From Acidobacteria bacterium 13_1_20CM_2_55_15 (lineage in GTDB: Bacteria; Acidobacteriota; Terriglobia; 20CM-2-55-15): 38,806 nucleotides of DNA. Where the stretch lies: assembly GCA_001920875.1 (NCBI GenBank), contig MNKP01000044.1:1-38806 (forward strand). The letters run 5' to 3'. Shown here piece by piece: positions 7,021 to 14,588 of the stretch (positions are counted from its first letter, which is position 1; every line of letters begins with the position of its first letter). The notes below the pieces were generated by a model. That model did no database searches. It was not told where the DNA came from and saw only the letters and a list, made by a program, of their open reading frames with translations. The position numbers were made by a program, and so were the translations under genes.

Positions 7021-9318
7021 ATGAACGCGCACTATAGATTTGAAACCAACAAGACATTATTGGCCCTTATCGCTGTTTTAGCAATCAACGTTGCAGGCTG
7101 CGCATCCAGGCAGGCGTACACGCGAGGCAACCGCGCGGAAATTACCAGGGATTTCGACACGGCAATGATCGAGTACAAGGCCGCTTTGGATCGGGATCCG
7201 CGGAACTACGAGATCCGCCTAAAGTACGAGCAGGCACGTTTCAACTCGGCCTTCCAGCACTTCGAAGCAGGACGGCGCGCTTTCGATAAACAGGATTACC
7301 AAACGGCAAAAATGGAATTCACGCGTGTGCTCGAGATCGACCCGACCCATACGCTCGCGGAACAGCAATTGGCCAAAGTGAACGAAGTCCTGACGAGCCG
7401 CAGCCGCAAAGAGCCGGAACCCGAGGTTCAGTTCGAGCAGCTCAAGGAAGAGACGCGCACAAATCCCACGCCGCAATCGCAGCTGGAGCCGAAAACCCGG
7501 GGCCCCATCGACGTTCACATGACGCAAGACAGCAAGATCGCGTTCGAAACCTTAGCTGAGTTGGCGGGTTTCAACGTGATTTTTGATCCGGACTTTCGTG
7601 GCGCCAGGATTCAGATTGATCTAAACAAAGTCGATATCTTCGAAGCTCTCGACATTTTGGCTCTGCAGACGCGCTCGTTCTGGAAGCCGGTCAACAGGAC
7701 AACGATTCTTGTTTCTCCCGACAACCAAACGAAGCGCCGCGATTACGACGAGCTCGTGTTGAAAACGATCTACATGACGAACAGCGTCACATCGACAGAA
7801 CTCACCGAGGCCATCACTACACTTCGCACGCTGCTCAATATGCGGTATCTGATGTCCAGCACTTCCATGAACGCCATTATCGTCCGCGATACGGCAGACC
7901 GCGTAGCGATCGCGGAAAAGATTATCGAAGATCTGGATAAAGCCAAACCGGAGGTGCTCGTCGAGGCGACCATAATGGAAGTCGACCGCAGCACGCTGCG
8001 TCAACTCGGAATCTTGCCCCCGCAGGGCACTGCCGTCACCACAACCGGGGGGACCGGGGGAACAGGTACATCAACTGGAACTTCTTTTCCCTTGAATAGG
8101 CTGCCGCGAAGCAGCGCGTCCTTCTCTCTTACGATTCCGCCAACAACCGCGCAATTCCTGGCAACTAGCACCAATACGCGGCTGCTGCAAAATCCGCGTA
8201 TACGGGCGACCGACGGGAAGCTTGCTTCAATCCGCATCGGTTCACAGGTCCCGATCGCTTCGGGGAGTTTTCAACCGGCATTTGTGGGAGCAACGGGAAC
8301 GCCGGTTGTCAACTTCCAATTTGTCGATGTTGGGGTAAACTTAGATATAACGCCTCGCGTTCTCCTCAATCACGAAGTTTCAATGACCGTCATGGTTCAA
8401 GTTCGTGCTGTCGCCGGAGACAGAAACGTTGGCGGCGTCACACAACCGGTGCTCACGAATCGTCAGGTACAACATGAAATTCGCCTGGCCGAGGGTGAAA
8501 CGAACATTTTGGGTGGAATCATTACAGATACGGAAGCGACATCTCTCAACGGTCTTCCCGGTCTCAAGAATATTCCGATATTGCGATACTTTTTCTCACA
8601 AGAACAAAAATCCCGAGATTCGACCGAAATCATCATTATGCTGACACCGCATATTCTCCGCATGCCGAATATATCGGCGGGCAACTTGCGCGGTCTCTAC
8701 ACCGGCTCCGAAACCATCCCGCGGCTTCGGGCAAGTCCGGAGGTGCCGGCCATCGGCGCGCCGTCTCCAACGCCCGGGACTCCTGCGCCAGGTGCGCCCC
8801 CGGCTCCCCAACCGCCCGCCGGGCAACCCCCTGCTCCAACGCCTCCGCCCGCCGGAGCGCCGGCAGCGCCGCCTAATGCGCAGCCGCAAGCCCAACGGCA
8901 GACCAATTCGACTGTCATGTTCGCGCCGTCACCGCTCACGTTGCCGGCAACGGGAACGGAAACCTTAATTATCATTGGCAACGGAATGGACTTCTTTGGT
9001 GTCGATCTGACGCTTTCGTTTGAGCCCGGAGCAGTCAACATCCGGGAGATTCGAGATGGGGGTTTCCTCAGCCGCGACGGACAGATTGTGGCTTTCGTTC
9101 AAAGAATGGAAACCGAGAGCGGCACCGTTCGAATTTCAGTTGAGAGGCCCCCGGGAGCTGCGGCAGTGTCGGGAACCGGTAATCTCGTAACGCTGGTGCT
9201 CGCGCGCGGCATGCGAGCCGGTGATTCGACGATCCGCATCACCGATTTTCGCATCCGCGATCCACAACAAAACGTCGCAATCGGACAACCGGCGGAGGTG
9301 CGCGTCTTAGCTCCATGA
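7021..9318 (+). CDS. type II secretion-type secretin (GspD family) with TPR start and cohesin-like C-terminus
   Basis: 765-residue outer-membrane channel of a type II secretion or type IV pilus-like system. A lipoprotein signal (LIAVLAINVAGC, Cys27) is followed by TPR-like repeats (about 35-120) and a secretin N-domain (GPIDVHMTQDSKIAFETLAE). A second N-type domain follows (YMTNSVTSTELTEAITTLRT), then the secretin core (about 310-545) with LLQNPRIRATDGKLASIRIG and GETNILGGIITDTEATSLNG. After a Pro/Ala-rich linker (about 580-620) comes a cohesin-like beta domain to the end (STVMFAPSPLTLPATGTE, then GMDFFGVDLTLSFEPGAVNI). It overlaps the first pseudopilin gene by 4 nt. Only 14 bp separate it from the divergent sugar-transferase start, so promoters must overlap coding DNA. 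Confidence 0.92.
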   Translation: MNAHYRFETNKTLLALIAVLAINVAGCASRQAYTRGNRAEITRDFDTAMIEYKAALDRDPRNYEIRLKYEQARFNSAFQHFEAGRRAFDKQDYQTAKMEFTRVLEIDPTHTLAEQQLAKVNEVLTSRSRKEPEPEVQFEQLKEETRTNPTPQSQLEPKTRGPIDVHMTQDSKIAFETLAELAGFNVIFDPDFRGARIQIDLNKVDIFEALDILALQTRSFWKPVNRTTILVSPDNQTKRRDYDELVLKTIYMTNSVTSTELTEAITTLRTLLNMRYLMSSTSMNAIIVRDTADRVAIAEKIIEDLDKAKPEVLVEATIMEVDRSTLRQLGILPPQGTAVTTTGGTGGTGTSTGTSFPLNRLPRSSASFSLTIPPTTAQFLATSTNTRLLQNPRIRATDGKLASIRIGSQVPIASGSFQPAFVGATGTPVVNFQFVDVGVNLDITPRVLLNHEVSMTVMVQVRAVAGDRNVGGVTQPVLTNRQVQHEIRLAEGETNILGGIITDTEATSLNGLPGLKNIPILRYFFSQEQKSRDSTEIIIMLTPHILRMPNISAGNLRGLYTGSETIPRLRASPEVPAIGAPSPTPGTPAPGAPPAPQPPAGQPPAPTPPPAGAPAAPPNAQPQAQRQTNSTVMFAPSPLTLPATGTETLIIIGNGMDFFGVDLTLSFEPGAVNIREIRDGGFLSRDGQIVAFVQRMETESGTVRISVERPPGAAAVSGTGNLVTLVLARGMRAGDSTIRITDFRIRDPQQNVAIGQPAEVRVLAP

Positions 9319-9881
9319 AGAGCACGACTGTAGCGGCGGTCCGCGAAGCGCTAGCGCGGCAGCGCGCAGCCTCAAGAAACGACCGCCGACAATCTCCTGA
9401 TCGCTGCACAGCCGGCGCTCATAGAGAGCCGCTACAGCTCGGCTTCACACTGATCGAGTTGATCGCAACGGTCTTCATTATTTCGATCCTGCTCGGTGTG
9501 GCCGTTCCGTTGGCCCGGAACTCGATCCAGCGTCAAAAAGAAGTCGCGCTACATGAGGCCCTGCGGGAGCTACGCACAGCGATCGACAAATATAAGGAGG
9601 CGTCGGAACGGGGCATGATTCCGATGAAACTCGACACCGAGGGGTACCCGGAATCGTTGCGGGTGTTGGTCGAAGGCGTGGATATGAACGGTACCGTCGG
9701 CAAGAAACTGAAACTTCTGAGACGCATACCGACCGATCCGATGACCAACACGACCGAATGGGGGCTGCGTTCGTACCAGGATGATCCCAAGAACAATTCT
9801 TGGGGTGGTCAAAATGTCTTCGATGTGTATACGAAGTCGCAGGGGACTGCGTTAGATGGAACGAAGTATAAAGATTGGTAA
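9315..9881 (+). CDS. GspG-like major pseudopilin with repeat-derived long leader
   Basis: 188 residues. The prepilin signature GFTLIELIATVFIISILLGV has the cleavage Gly, the conserved Glu at +5 and a hydrophobic helix. The mature domain ends in a GspG-like GGQNVFDVYTKSQGTALDGT..KDW with a SYQDDPKNNSWGG calcium-loop-like segment. Such proteins polymerise into the periplasmic pseudopilus of a type II secretion system. The leader before the cleavage Gly is about 43 residues instead of the usual 6-15. Nearly all of it is encoded by a palindromic element (9328-9437) read in frame. No start codon lies between the element and the cleavage site, so the long leader seems real. It overlaps the secretin stop by 4 nt. 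Confidence 0.88.
   Translation: MKSTTVAAVREALARQRAASRNDRRQSPDRCTAGAHREPLQLGFTLIELIATVFIISILLGVAVPLARNSIQRQKEVALHEALRELRTAIDKYKEASERGMIPMKLDTEGYPESLRVLVEGVDMNGTVGKKLKLLRRIPTDPMTNTTEWGLRSYQDDPKNNSWGGQNVFDVYTKSQGTALDGTKYKDW
9328..9437. repeat. palindromic element in the leader of pseudopilin 1
   Basis: A 10-bp perfect terminal inverted repeat (9328-9337 and 9428-9437, CTGTAGCGGC type) encloses GC-rich, partly self-complementary sequence. The element differs in sequence from the CCCCTCC-type palindromes nearby. It is read in frame as the leader peptide of the pseudopilin and ends just before the FTLIE cleavage region. Confidence 0.7.
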
Positions 9882-9882
9882 C

Positions 9883-10392
9883 GTGTTCAGACATTCCCCT
9901 CCTCGCAGAGAAGGGGAGGCGCGACAGCTTAATAGAAGCTGGCGCGCCGGGGTGGTCAGACCGGCGCCACGTCCCGCGGCGCATCCACCCCTCCTCTGCG
10001 AGGAGGGGAATAGTTACGGTTTTACTCTTCTCGAGTTGATGATCGTCATCGCCATCCTAGGGATCTTGGCTTCTATTGCGATCCCCATGTACAGGGCCGT
10101 GGTGCTCAATGCCAGAGAAACCGTTTTGAAGGACAATCTGCGGGAAATGCGGCGCGTAATCGACCAGTACACAGCTGATAAAAAGAAGGCTCCGGTCAGC
10201 CTGCAGGATCTCGTCGACGCCGGTTACTTTCGTGAAATGCCGGTGGATCCCATGACCCATTCTAATTCCAGCTGGCAACCGGTTAACGATACGTCGGTGA
10301 CGTCACCGGATCAGACCGAGAGCGGCATCGTGAACGTCCACAGCGGGTCAGCTGCGATCTCGTCGGAAGGCACGCCGTACAACACCTGGTGA
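9883..10392 (+). CDS. second GspG-like pseudopilin with repeat-derived long leader
   Basis: 169 residues from GTG 9883, one base after the previous stop; the frame also has an ATG at 9856 inside the upstream gene. The prepilin signature GFTLLELMIVIAILGILASI has cleavage Gly, Glu+5 and the hydrophobic helix. The mature part shares the GspG plan (LREMRRVIDQYTADKKKAP, MPVDPMTHSNSSWQPV, and a final SSEGTPYNTW), so it is a paralogue of the preceding pseudopilin. The leader is about 45 residues and is almost entirely the palindromic element at 9893-10011. It is convergent with era, with the stops only a base or two apart. Function within the pseudopilus is inferred from the family. Confidence 0.85.
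   Translation: MFRHSPPRREGEARQLNRSWRAGVVRPAPRPAAHPPLLCEEGNSYGFTLLELMIVIAILGILASIAIPMYRAVVLNARETVLKDNLREMRRVIDQYTADKKKAPVSLQDLVDAGYFREMPVDPMTHSNSSWQPVNDTSVTSPDQTESGIVNVHSGSAAISSEGTPYNTW
9893..10011. repeat. palindromic element in the leader of pseudopilin 2
   Basis: 119-bp element with perfect 17-bp terminal inverted repeats (9893-9909 and 9995-10011). Its arms contain the same CCCCTCCTC...GAGGAGGGG core as the palindrome at 4210-4236. The whole element is open in the frame of the pseudopilin and encodes most of its leader. Confidence 0.85.
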
Positions 10393-10393
10393 G

Positions 10394-11269
10394 TTATTCA
10401 AGCCCCAGACTTCTAAGCATCTCCTCGTCATCCCGCCAGTGCTTCTTGACTTTGACGTGCAGCTCGAGGAAAACCTTTCGTCCGAAGAAGGATTCCAGTG
10501 CCTTACGCGCCTCCGTTCCAATCTGCTTCAATTTCTGTCCGGCCTTGCCGATCACGATCCCTTTTTGGGAATCGCGCTCAACGAAAATGCTTGCAAAGAT
10601 GCGCTGAAGTTTGTCGTCCTCTTCAAACCGGTCGATCACCACTGCAGTCGAATATGGCATTTCTTCCTCGGTTAAAACGATTAACTTTTCACGGATCATT
10701 TCTGCAGCGATGGCTCGTTCTGGCTGATCGCTGATTTGATCATCCGGATAAAACATCGGCCCTTCGGCAAGATATTTGAGGATTTCACTGAGTAGCGAGT
10801 CGACGTTCTCACCCGATAACGCGCAAATCGGAATGATCTCTTCGAAATTACCCGCCTTTGAATAGCGATCGATGATTGGAAGCAAGTTCTTCTTTTCAAC
10901 GAGATCGATTTTGTTTAACAGGAGAATTTTTTTTCTGGTAAGCGGCTTCAACAACTCGAGCGTGAACTCGTCGCCCCGCCCGAATTCAGCGGAGGCATCG
11001 ACGATGAGCAGGATTAGATCGGTGTCCGCCATCGCCTCCCGCACGGCTTTCATCATGCTTTGATTCATTCGGTGAATCGGTTTGTGAATACCCGGCGTGT
11101 CTAGAAAAATAATTTGCCCATCAGGTCTGGTTACGATTCCCCGGACGATGCGCCGCGTGGTTTGCGGCTTCTTCGTAACAATGGAGACTTTCTCGCCGAC
11201 AAGGTAGTTGAGCAGTGTGGATTTTCCGGAATTTGGCCGCCCGACGATCGAAACGAATCCGGACTTCAT
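10394..11269 (-). CDS. era: GTPase Era
   Basis: 291 residues from ATG 11269. Ribosome-associated GTPase that binds the 3' end of 16S rRNA during 30S maturation. G motifs are all visible: GRPNSGKS (G1), TTRR with Thr (G2), DTPG (G3), NKID (G4) and CALSG (G5). The C-terminal KH domain has GIVIGKAGQKLKQIGTEARK followed by KVFLELHVKVKKHWR. The frame runs upstream into a MITE-like element; an alternative ATG at 11290 lies inside that element. No good ribosome-binding site is visible before either start, probably because the element separated era from its original upstream sequence. Last gene of the phoH-ybeY-corC-era run. Confidence 0.96.
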   Translation of the reverse strand: MKSGFVSIVGRPNSGKSTLLNYLVGEKVSIVTKKPQTTRRIVRGIVTRPDGQIIFLDTPGIHKPIHRMNQSMMKAVREAMADTDLILLIVDASAEFGRGDEFTLELLKPLTRKKILLLNKIDLVEKKNLLPIIDRYSKAGNFEEIIPICALSGENVDSLLSEILKYLAEGPMFYPDDQISDQPERAIAAEMIREKLIVLTEEEMPYSTAVVIDRFEEDDKLQRIFASIFVERDSQKGIVIGKAGQKLKQIGTEARKALESFFGRKVFLELHVKVKKHWRDDEEMLRSLGLE

Positions 11270-11273
11270 GACA

Positions 11274-11552
11274 CTAGTGTCGCGTTTCATAAATAGCTGC
11301 ACCAATTGCCGATGGGGCTTGCGAGGCGAGGTCGAGGAGCGATGAGGAGGCTGATGTTCATTCATCGCCGACGAATCGCGACGACGAGATCGCCCGCAAC
11401 ACCCATCGGCCCAAAGGGTTGCGGCGGAACGGCCCCGTCTTCGTTGTCGCTCCTCGGTCACAATGAAAGAGCATTGCTTCCTCGTCGCTCCTACAATCCG
11501 GGGCCGTTGCGCTCGCAACAATGGTGCAGCTATTTATGAAACACGACACTAG
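11274..11552. mobile_element. MITE-like element with 31-bp terminal inverted repeats
   Basis: The 31-bp ends (11274-11304 and 11522-11552) are inverted copies with one mismatch. Each outermost tetranucleotide is CTAG, which could be a 4-bp target-site duplication around a 271-bp element (11278-11548). There is no transposase frame inside, only non-coding GC-rich sequence, so it would need a transposase supplied elsewhere. It fills the space between the corC stop (11557) and the era start (11269). By comparison with the tight spacing elsewhere in this run, those two genes were probably about ten bases apart before insertion. Confidence 0.8.
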
Positions 11553-11556
11553 GATG

Positions 11557-12825
11557 TCATTCTTTTGGGACCATCGGCTTGAGGCGCAGGCGTCGCACGC
11601 GCCGACGGTCGGCCTCGAGCACTTCGACCTCGATTCCGCCGTGCTCGATTTTTTCTCCTGGAACGGGGACTCGTCCAAAGAGTTCAATGACGGCGCCGGC
11701 AACCGTAGTGCAATCGGTCTCGGAAACCAAGGGAATTCCCAATTTTTCTTCGAGCGCACCAAGTTCGAGGCTGCCGGGCACGATAAACACACCACGGCTC
11801 TCCTCGATGACTCTCTCGCCGTCGGGTTCCGATTCGTCGCGGATATCGCCGACAATTTCTTCGATGAGATCTTCCATTGTGATCAGCCCCGCTACTCCTC
11901 CGTACTCATCGACGACCAAGACCATTTGATCGCCTTTCTGCTTCATCTCCCGAAGGAGATCGTCCACGGGTTTGGTCTCGGGCACAAAATAGGCCGGTTT
12001 GATCAGAGATCGGAAATTATCGAGCTTGTCGCCCCGCTGCCAGACGCGCAGCAAATCGCGCTCGTGAACGATGCCTTCAACATTGTCGAGGTCATCGCGA
12101 TAAACGGGAATCCGGGCATGACGCTTGTTGATCACAAGTTGAAGCAATTTCTCCACAGACGAGTTTATGTCGGTTGCCACAATCTGAGTGCGCGGTGTCA
12201 TTACATCTCGCGCCACGATGTCGCCGAACTGCAGGATCGACTGGATCATTTCGCCTTCGTCGCGTTCCAAAATTCCTTCTTCCTGGCCCGCATCGATGAA
12301 TGCCTGAATCTCTTCTTCAGAGGCTTCCTCTTCCTTAGCCGGTTCTATTTGATCTTCCAGGCGGTGAAAATAGTTCAGCGCGGACATAAACATGCGCGAA
12401 ATAGGGCCTAAGATGAAATGAGACGCCTTGAAGACCGGAAAGAAAAGAACCAGAACAAATTCAGGATTACGCCGGGTAACGATCCGCGGAAGAAGATGGC
12501 GGAAAATCAGGATTAGAAACATCATAACGACAACCGTCGCCACTACAGAAGTCGTATATCCGATAGGCCGCTGCTCCAGCGCCGTAAACAAGGAGACGGC
12601 TCCCGATACCAAAAGCATTTGAATGATAATGTGAATGGAAGTCAGGACTTCCGTCCGCGTATCGAGTAGCGCCGCAATCGATGAAGCGGCTTTCCCCCTT
12701 GGTCCGTCGACCAGACGGCGCATCGATACCTTGTTCACATTTGCGAACGCGACGTCGATGATCGACATCACCGTCAGCCCCGCAATGAACAGGACCGCGC
12801 CGAGTAATTCCGTTGCGCTTAACAT
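11557..12825 (-). CDS. CNNM/CorC-family transporter-associated membrane protein (DUF21-CBS-CBS-CorC_HlyC)
   Basis: 422 residues. An N-terminal DUF21/CNNM membrane domain with about four helices (residues 1-135) is followed by two CBS motifs (VMTPRTQIVATDINSSVEKL onwards; YGGVAGLITMEDLIEEIVGD). The C-terminal CorC_HlyC domain (FIVPGSLELGALEEKLGIPL, VAGAVIELFGRVPVPGEKIE) ends the protein. The family is linked to divalent cation (Mg, Co) export; hemolysin annotations for it are historical. The start overlaps the end of ybeY by 7 nt. The gene order phoH-ybeY-corC-era is conserved in many bacteria, which supports the assignment. Confidence 0.92.
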   Translation of the reverse strand: MLSATELLGAVLFIAGLTVMSIIDVAFANVNKVSMRRLVDGPRGKAASSIAALLDTRTEVLTSIHIIIQMLLVSGAVSLFTALEQRPIGYTTSVVATVVVMMFLILIFRHLLPRIVTRRNPEFVLVLFFPVFKASHFILGPISRMFMSALNYFHRLEDQIEPAKEEEASEEEIQAFIDAGQEEGILERDEGEMIQSILQFGDIVARDVMTPRTQIVATDINSSVEKLLQLVINKRHARIPVYRDDLDNVEGIVHERDLLRVWQRGDKLDNFRSLIKPAYFVPETKPVDDLLREMKQKGDQMVLVVDEYGGVAGLITMEDLIEEIVGDIRDESEPDGERVIEESRGVFIVPGSLELGALEEKLGIPLVSETDCTTVAGAVIELFGRVPVPGEKIEHGGIEVEVLEADRRRVRRLRLKPMVPKE

Positions 12826-13244
12826 TGGAACCTTCGCCGTAAACGGCGTTCCATAGCCCTCATCTCACCGTTGTCGGTTTCGTGGTCGTATCCCAACAAA
12901 TGCAAGAGTCCATGCAGAATGAGGCGCCGAATGTTGGTTTCAAAACTGAGCGTGCTGGATTTACGTGATTGATTATAAGCCGTTTCAGACGAGATGAGAA
13001 TATCGCCCAAATACCCTCCATCTCCCTGAAAAGACAACACATCCGTCGACTTGTTGAAACCACGATAATCGCGGTTGAAACGACGCATCTTCTCATCGGT
13101 GAGGAACACAACCGAAAATCCACGCTCTTGCAATCCAAGTGCCGGAGCGAGCGACTCGAGAAAGCGCCGAAGCCTTCCATTCTCGATGGCGTGCTTCCGC
13201 TGTTTGTTAATAATCAGGAAGTTTTCTCTAAGTGGAAGCTGCAT
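12819..13244 (-). CDS. ybeY: endoribonuclease YbeY (rRNA maturation factor)
   Basis: About 141 residues from ATG 13244; the longer open frame to 13406 lies within phoH in another phase and has no family similarity. YbeY is a zinc-dependent single-strand RNase needed for 16S rRNA 3'-end processing and 70S quality control. The metal-binding signature HGLLHLLGYDHE (three His) is intact near the C-terminus, preceded by the typical NRDYRGFNKSTDVLSFQ segment. The start overlaps the end of phoH by 17 nt and the stop overlaps the start of corC by 7 nt, indicating one co-translated operon. Confidence 0.95.
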   Translation of the reverse strand: MQLPLRENFLIINKQRKHAIENGRLRRFLESLAPALGLQERGFSVVFLTDEKMRRFNRDYRGFNKSTDVLSFQGDGGYLGDILISSETAYNQSRKSSTLSFETNIRRLILHGLLHLLGYDHETDNGEMRAMERRLRRRFQC

Positions 13245-14226
13245 CTTGTCCGAATTGCAGCGACTCCTGGCGCGCGGTGTTCTGTGCGCTATAGGACTCA
13301 TAAGCCCGGACAATCCGCTGTACGAGCGGATGACGGACGACATCTCTCTCGTTGAAATAAATGAACGAAATTCCCTCAACACCGGAAATAACATTCCGCG
13401 CTTCAATCAATCCCGACATTTTTCCTATTGGAAGATCGATCTGGGTAATGTCGCCCGTGATTAGGGCCTTGCTGCCACACCCGATCCGCGTGAGGAACAT
13501 TTTCATTTGCTCGGTTGTCGTATTCTGTGCTTCGTCGAGAATGACAAATGAATCGTTTAACGTTCGTCCACGCATAAAAGCAATGGGCGCAATTTCGATC
13601 ACCCCACGCTCAACGTTGCGATCCACCCGTTCCACATCAAGCATGTCGTAGAGCGCGTCATATAGAGGCTTCAGGTACGGATCGATTTTCTCCTGAAGCG
13701 TTCCCGGAAGAAATCCGAGCCTTTCGCCGGCTTCGACCGCTGGCCGCGTCAGAACGATACGGCTGATTTTTTTCTCCAGTAGCGCACGCACGGCCATGCT
13801 GACGGCGAGATACGTTTTTCCGGTACCGGCAGGCCCGATCCCAAAAACCATATCGTGTTTTTCTATGGCTTCGATGTAGAGCTTTTGGTTGAGTGTCTTC
13901 GGCGCGACATTCCGTTTTCCTGCTTGAAGGCTCTTAGAGCTCGACACCACACCGCGCAGGCTTTGTGACGTGTCTTCGGAAATGATCCGGATGATCGATT
14001 TCAGATCGCCGTTGCTGAACCTTACACCTTCCGTTCGCAGCTGCGCATAGTCTTCCACGAGCCGCTCGACCAGCTGAACGTGCTCGTCCTCACCGTCGAT
14101 TGTGAGATTGTTTTCGCCGTCGATATGAATCTGAACTTTGAGGAGAGACTCGAGATATTTGATATTTCCGTCGTACGTTCCGAAAAACTCGGCGACGCCG
14201 TCGCCGATTCGAATGCTTTTCTTCAT
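13228..14226 (-). CDS. phoH: PhoH-family ATPase
   Basis: 332 residues of the PhoH/PhoL type, a cytoplasmic RNA-associated P-loop NTPase. The N-terminal KH-like part (about 1-95) has FFGTYDGNIKYLESLLKVQI. The ATPase part shows Walker A GPAGTGKT, RPAVEAGERLGFLPG, the Walker B region FVILDEAQNTT and a TRIGCGSKALITGDITQIDL segment. First gene of the phoH-ybeY-corC-era run. A TATAAT box and a 12-bp palindrome lie directly upstream. Confidence 0.95.
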   Translation of the reverse strand: MKKSIRIGDGVAEFFGTYDGNIKYLESLLKVQIHIDGENNLTIDGEDEHVQLVERLVEDYAQLRTEGVRFSNGDLKSIIRIISEDTSQSLRGVVSSSKSLQAGKRNVAPKTLNQKLYIEAIEKHDMVFGIGPAGTGKTYLAVSMAVRALLEKKISRIVLTRPAVEAGERLGFLPGTLQEKIDPYLKPLYDALYDMLDVERVDRNVERGVIEIAPIAFMRGRTLNDSFVILDEAQNTTTEQMKMFLTRIGCGSKALITGDITQIDLPIGKMSGLIEARNVISGVEGISFIYFNERDVVRHPLVQRIVRAYESYSAQNTARQESLQFGQDAAST

Positions 14227-14228
14227 CC

Positions 14229-14240
14229 TACCTATAGGTA
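14229..14240. promoter_or_regulatory. 12-bp perfect palindrome upstream of phoH
   Basis: TACCTATAGGTA is a perfect palindrome two bases before the phoH start codon. It overlaps a second palindrome (TAGGTACCTA). It covers the predicted ribosome-binding region and the very start of the transcript, so it could be an operator or simply a fortuitous symmetric site. Confidence 0.4.
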
Positions 14241-14249
14241 CCTAGTCTA

Positions 14250-14255
14250 ATTATA
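14250..14255 (-). promoter_or_regulatory. candidate -10 box for the phoH-ybeY-corC-era operon
   Basis: Exact TATAAT on the minus strand, about 24 bases upstream of the phoH start. No convincing -35 hexamer is seen 16-18 bases further upstream, where the sequence is AT-rich. Transcription would start near 14243 and give a very short leader. Confidence 0.5.
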
Positions 14256-14321
14256 ACATTGGGCCTTTACCCGAAAATTCGGGGATTTTCTGATATTATT
14301 CTTATTTTTGAAGGAGATTCG

Positions 14322-14588
14322 ATGGCAAATCATCCGTCCGCGCTCAAAAGGTATCGCCAAAGTCAGCGGCGTCGCCTAGTCAATCAGATGAACCGTCACA
14401 AGTTGAAGACTCAAATTAAAAAGCTGCGAGCGGCAATCGCTGCGGGAAAAGGCGCAGATGCGAAGCCGCTGTTGCCTGCCACTCTCAGTATTATTGACCA
14501 GTCCGTGCAAAAAGGCGTGATCAAGAAAAATACGGCACGCAGGTACAAATCACGTCTGGCGAAAAGGGTCAACGGTCTACCTGCATAG
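14322..14588 (+). CDS. rpsT: 30S ribosomal protein S20
   Basis: 88 residues from ATG 14322, preceded by a strong AAGGAG ribosome-binding site at 14311-14316. The product is a small, very basic primary 16S rRNA-binding protein. Typical features are MANHPSALKRYRQSQRRRLV, NRHKLKTQIKKLRAAIAAGK and the C-terminal KGVIKKNTARRYKSRLAKRV. Length is normal. A short hairpin (around 14271-14284) lies in the leader and could take part in autogenous control, as known for S20 elsewhere; that is inference. Its 3' end overlaps the convergent holA gene by 20 bp. Confidence 0.97.
   Translation: MANHPSALKRYRQSQRRRLVNQMNRHKLKTQIKKLRAAIAAGKGADAKPLLPATLSIIDQSVQKGVIKKNTARRYKSRLAKRVNGLPA

Noticed and set aside
11521-12411. 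Long plus-strand frame across the corC gene
   Set aside because: It mirrors the strongly supported CorC gene on the minus strand and has no family resemblance; it begins inside the MITE end.
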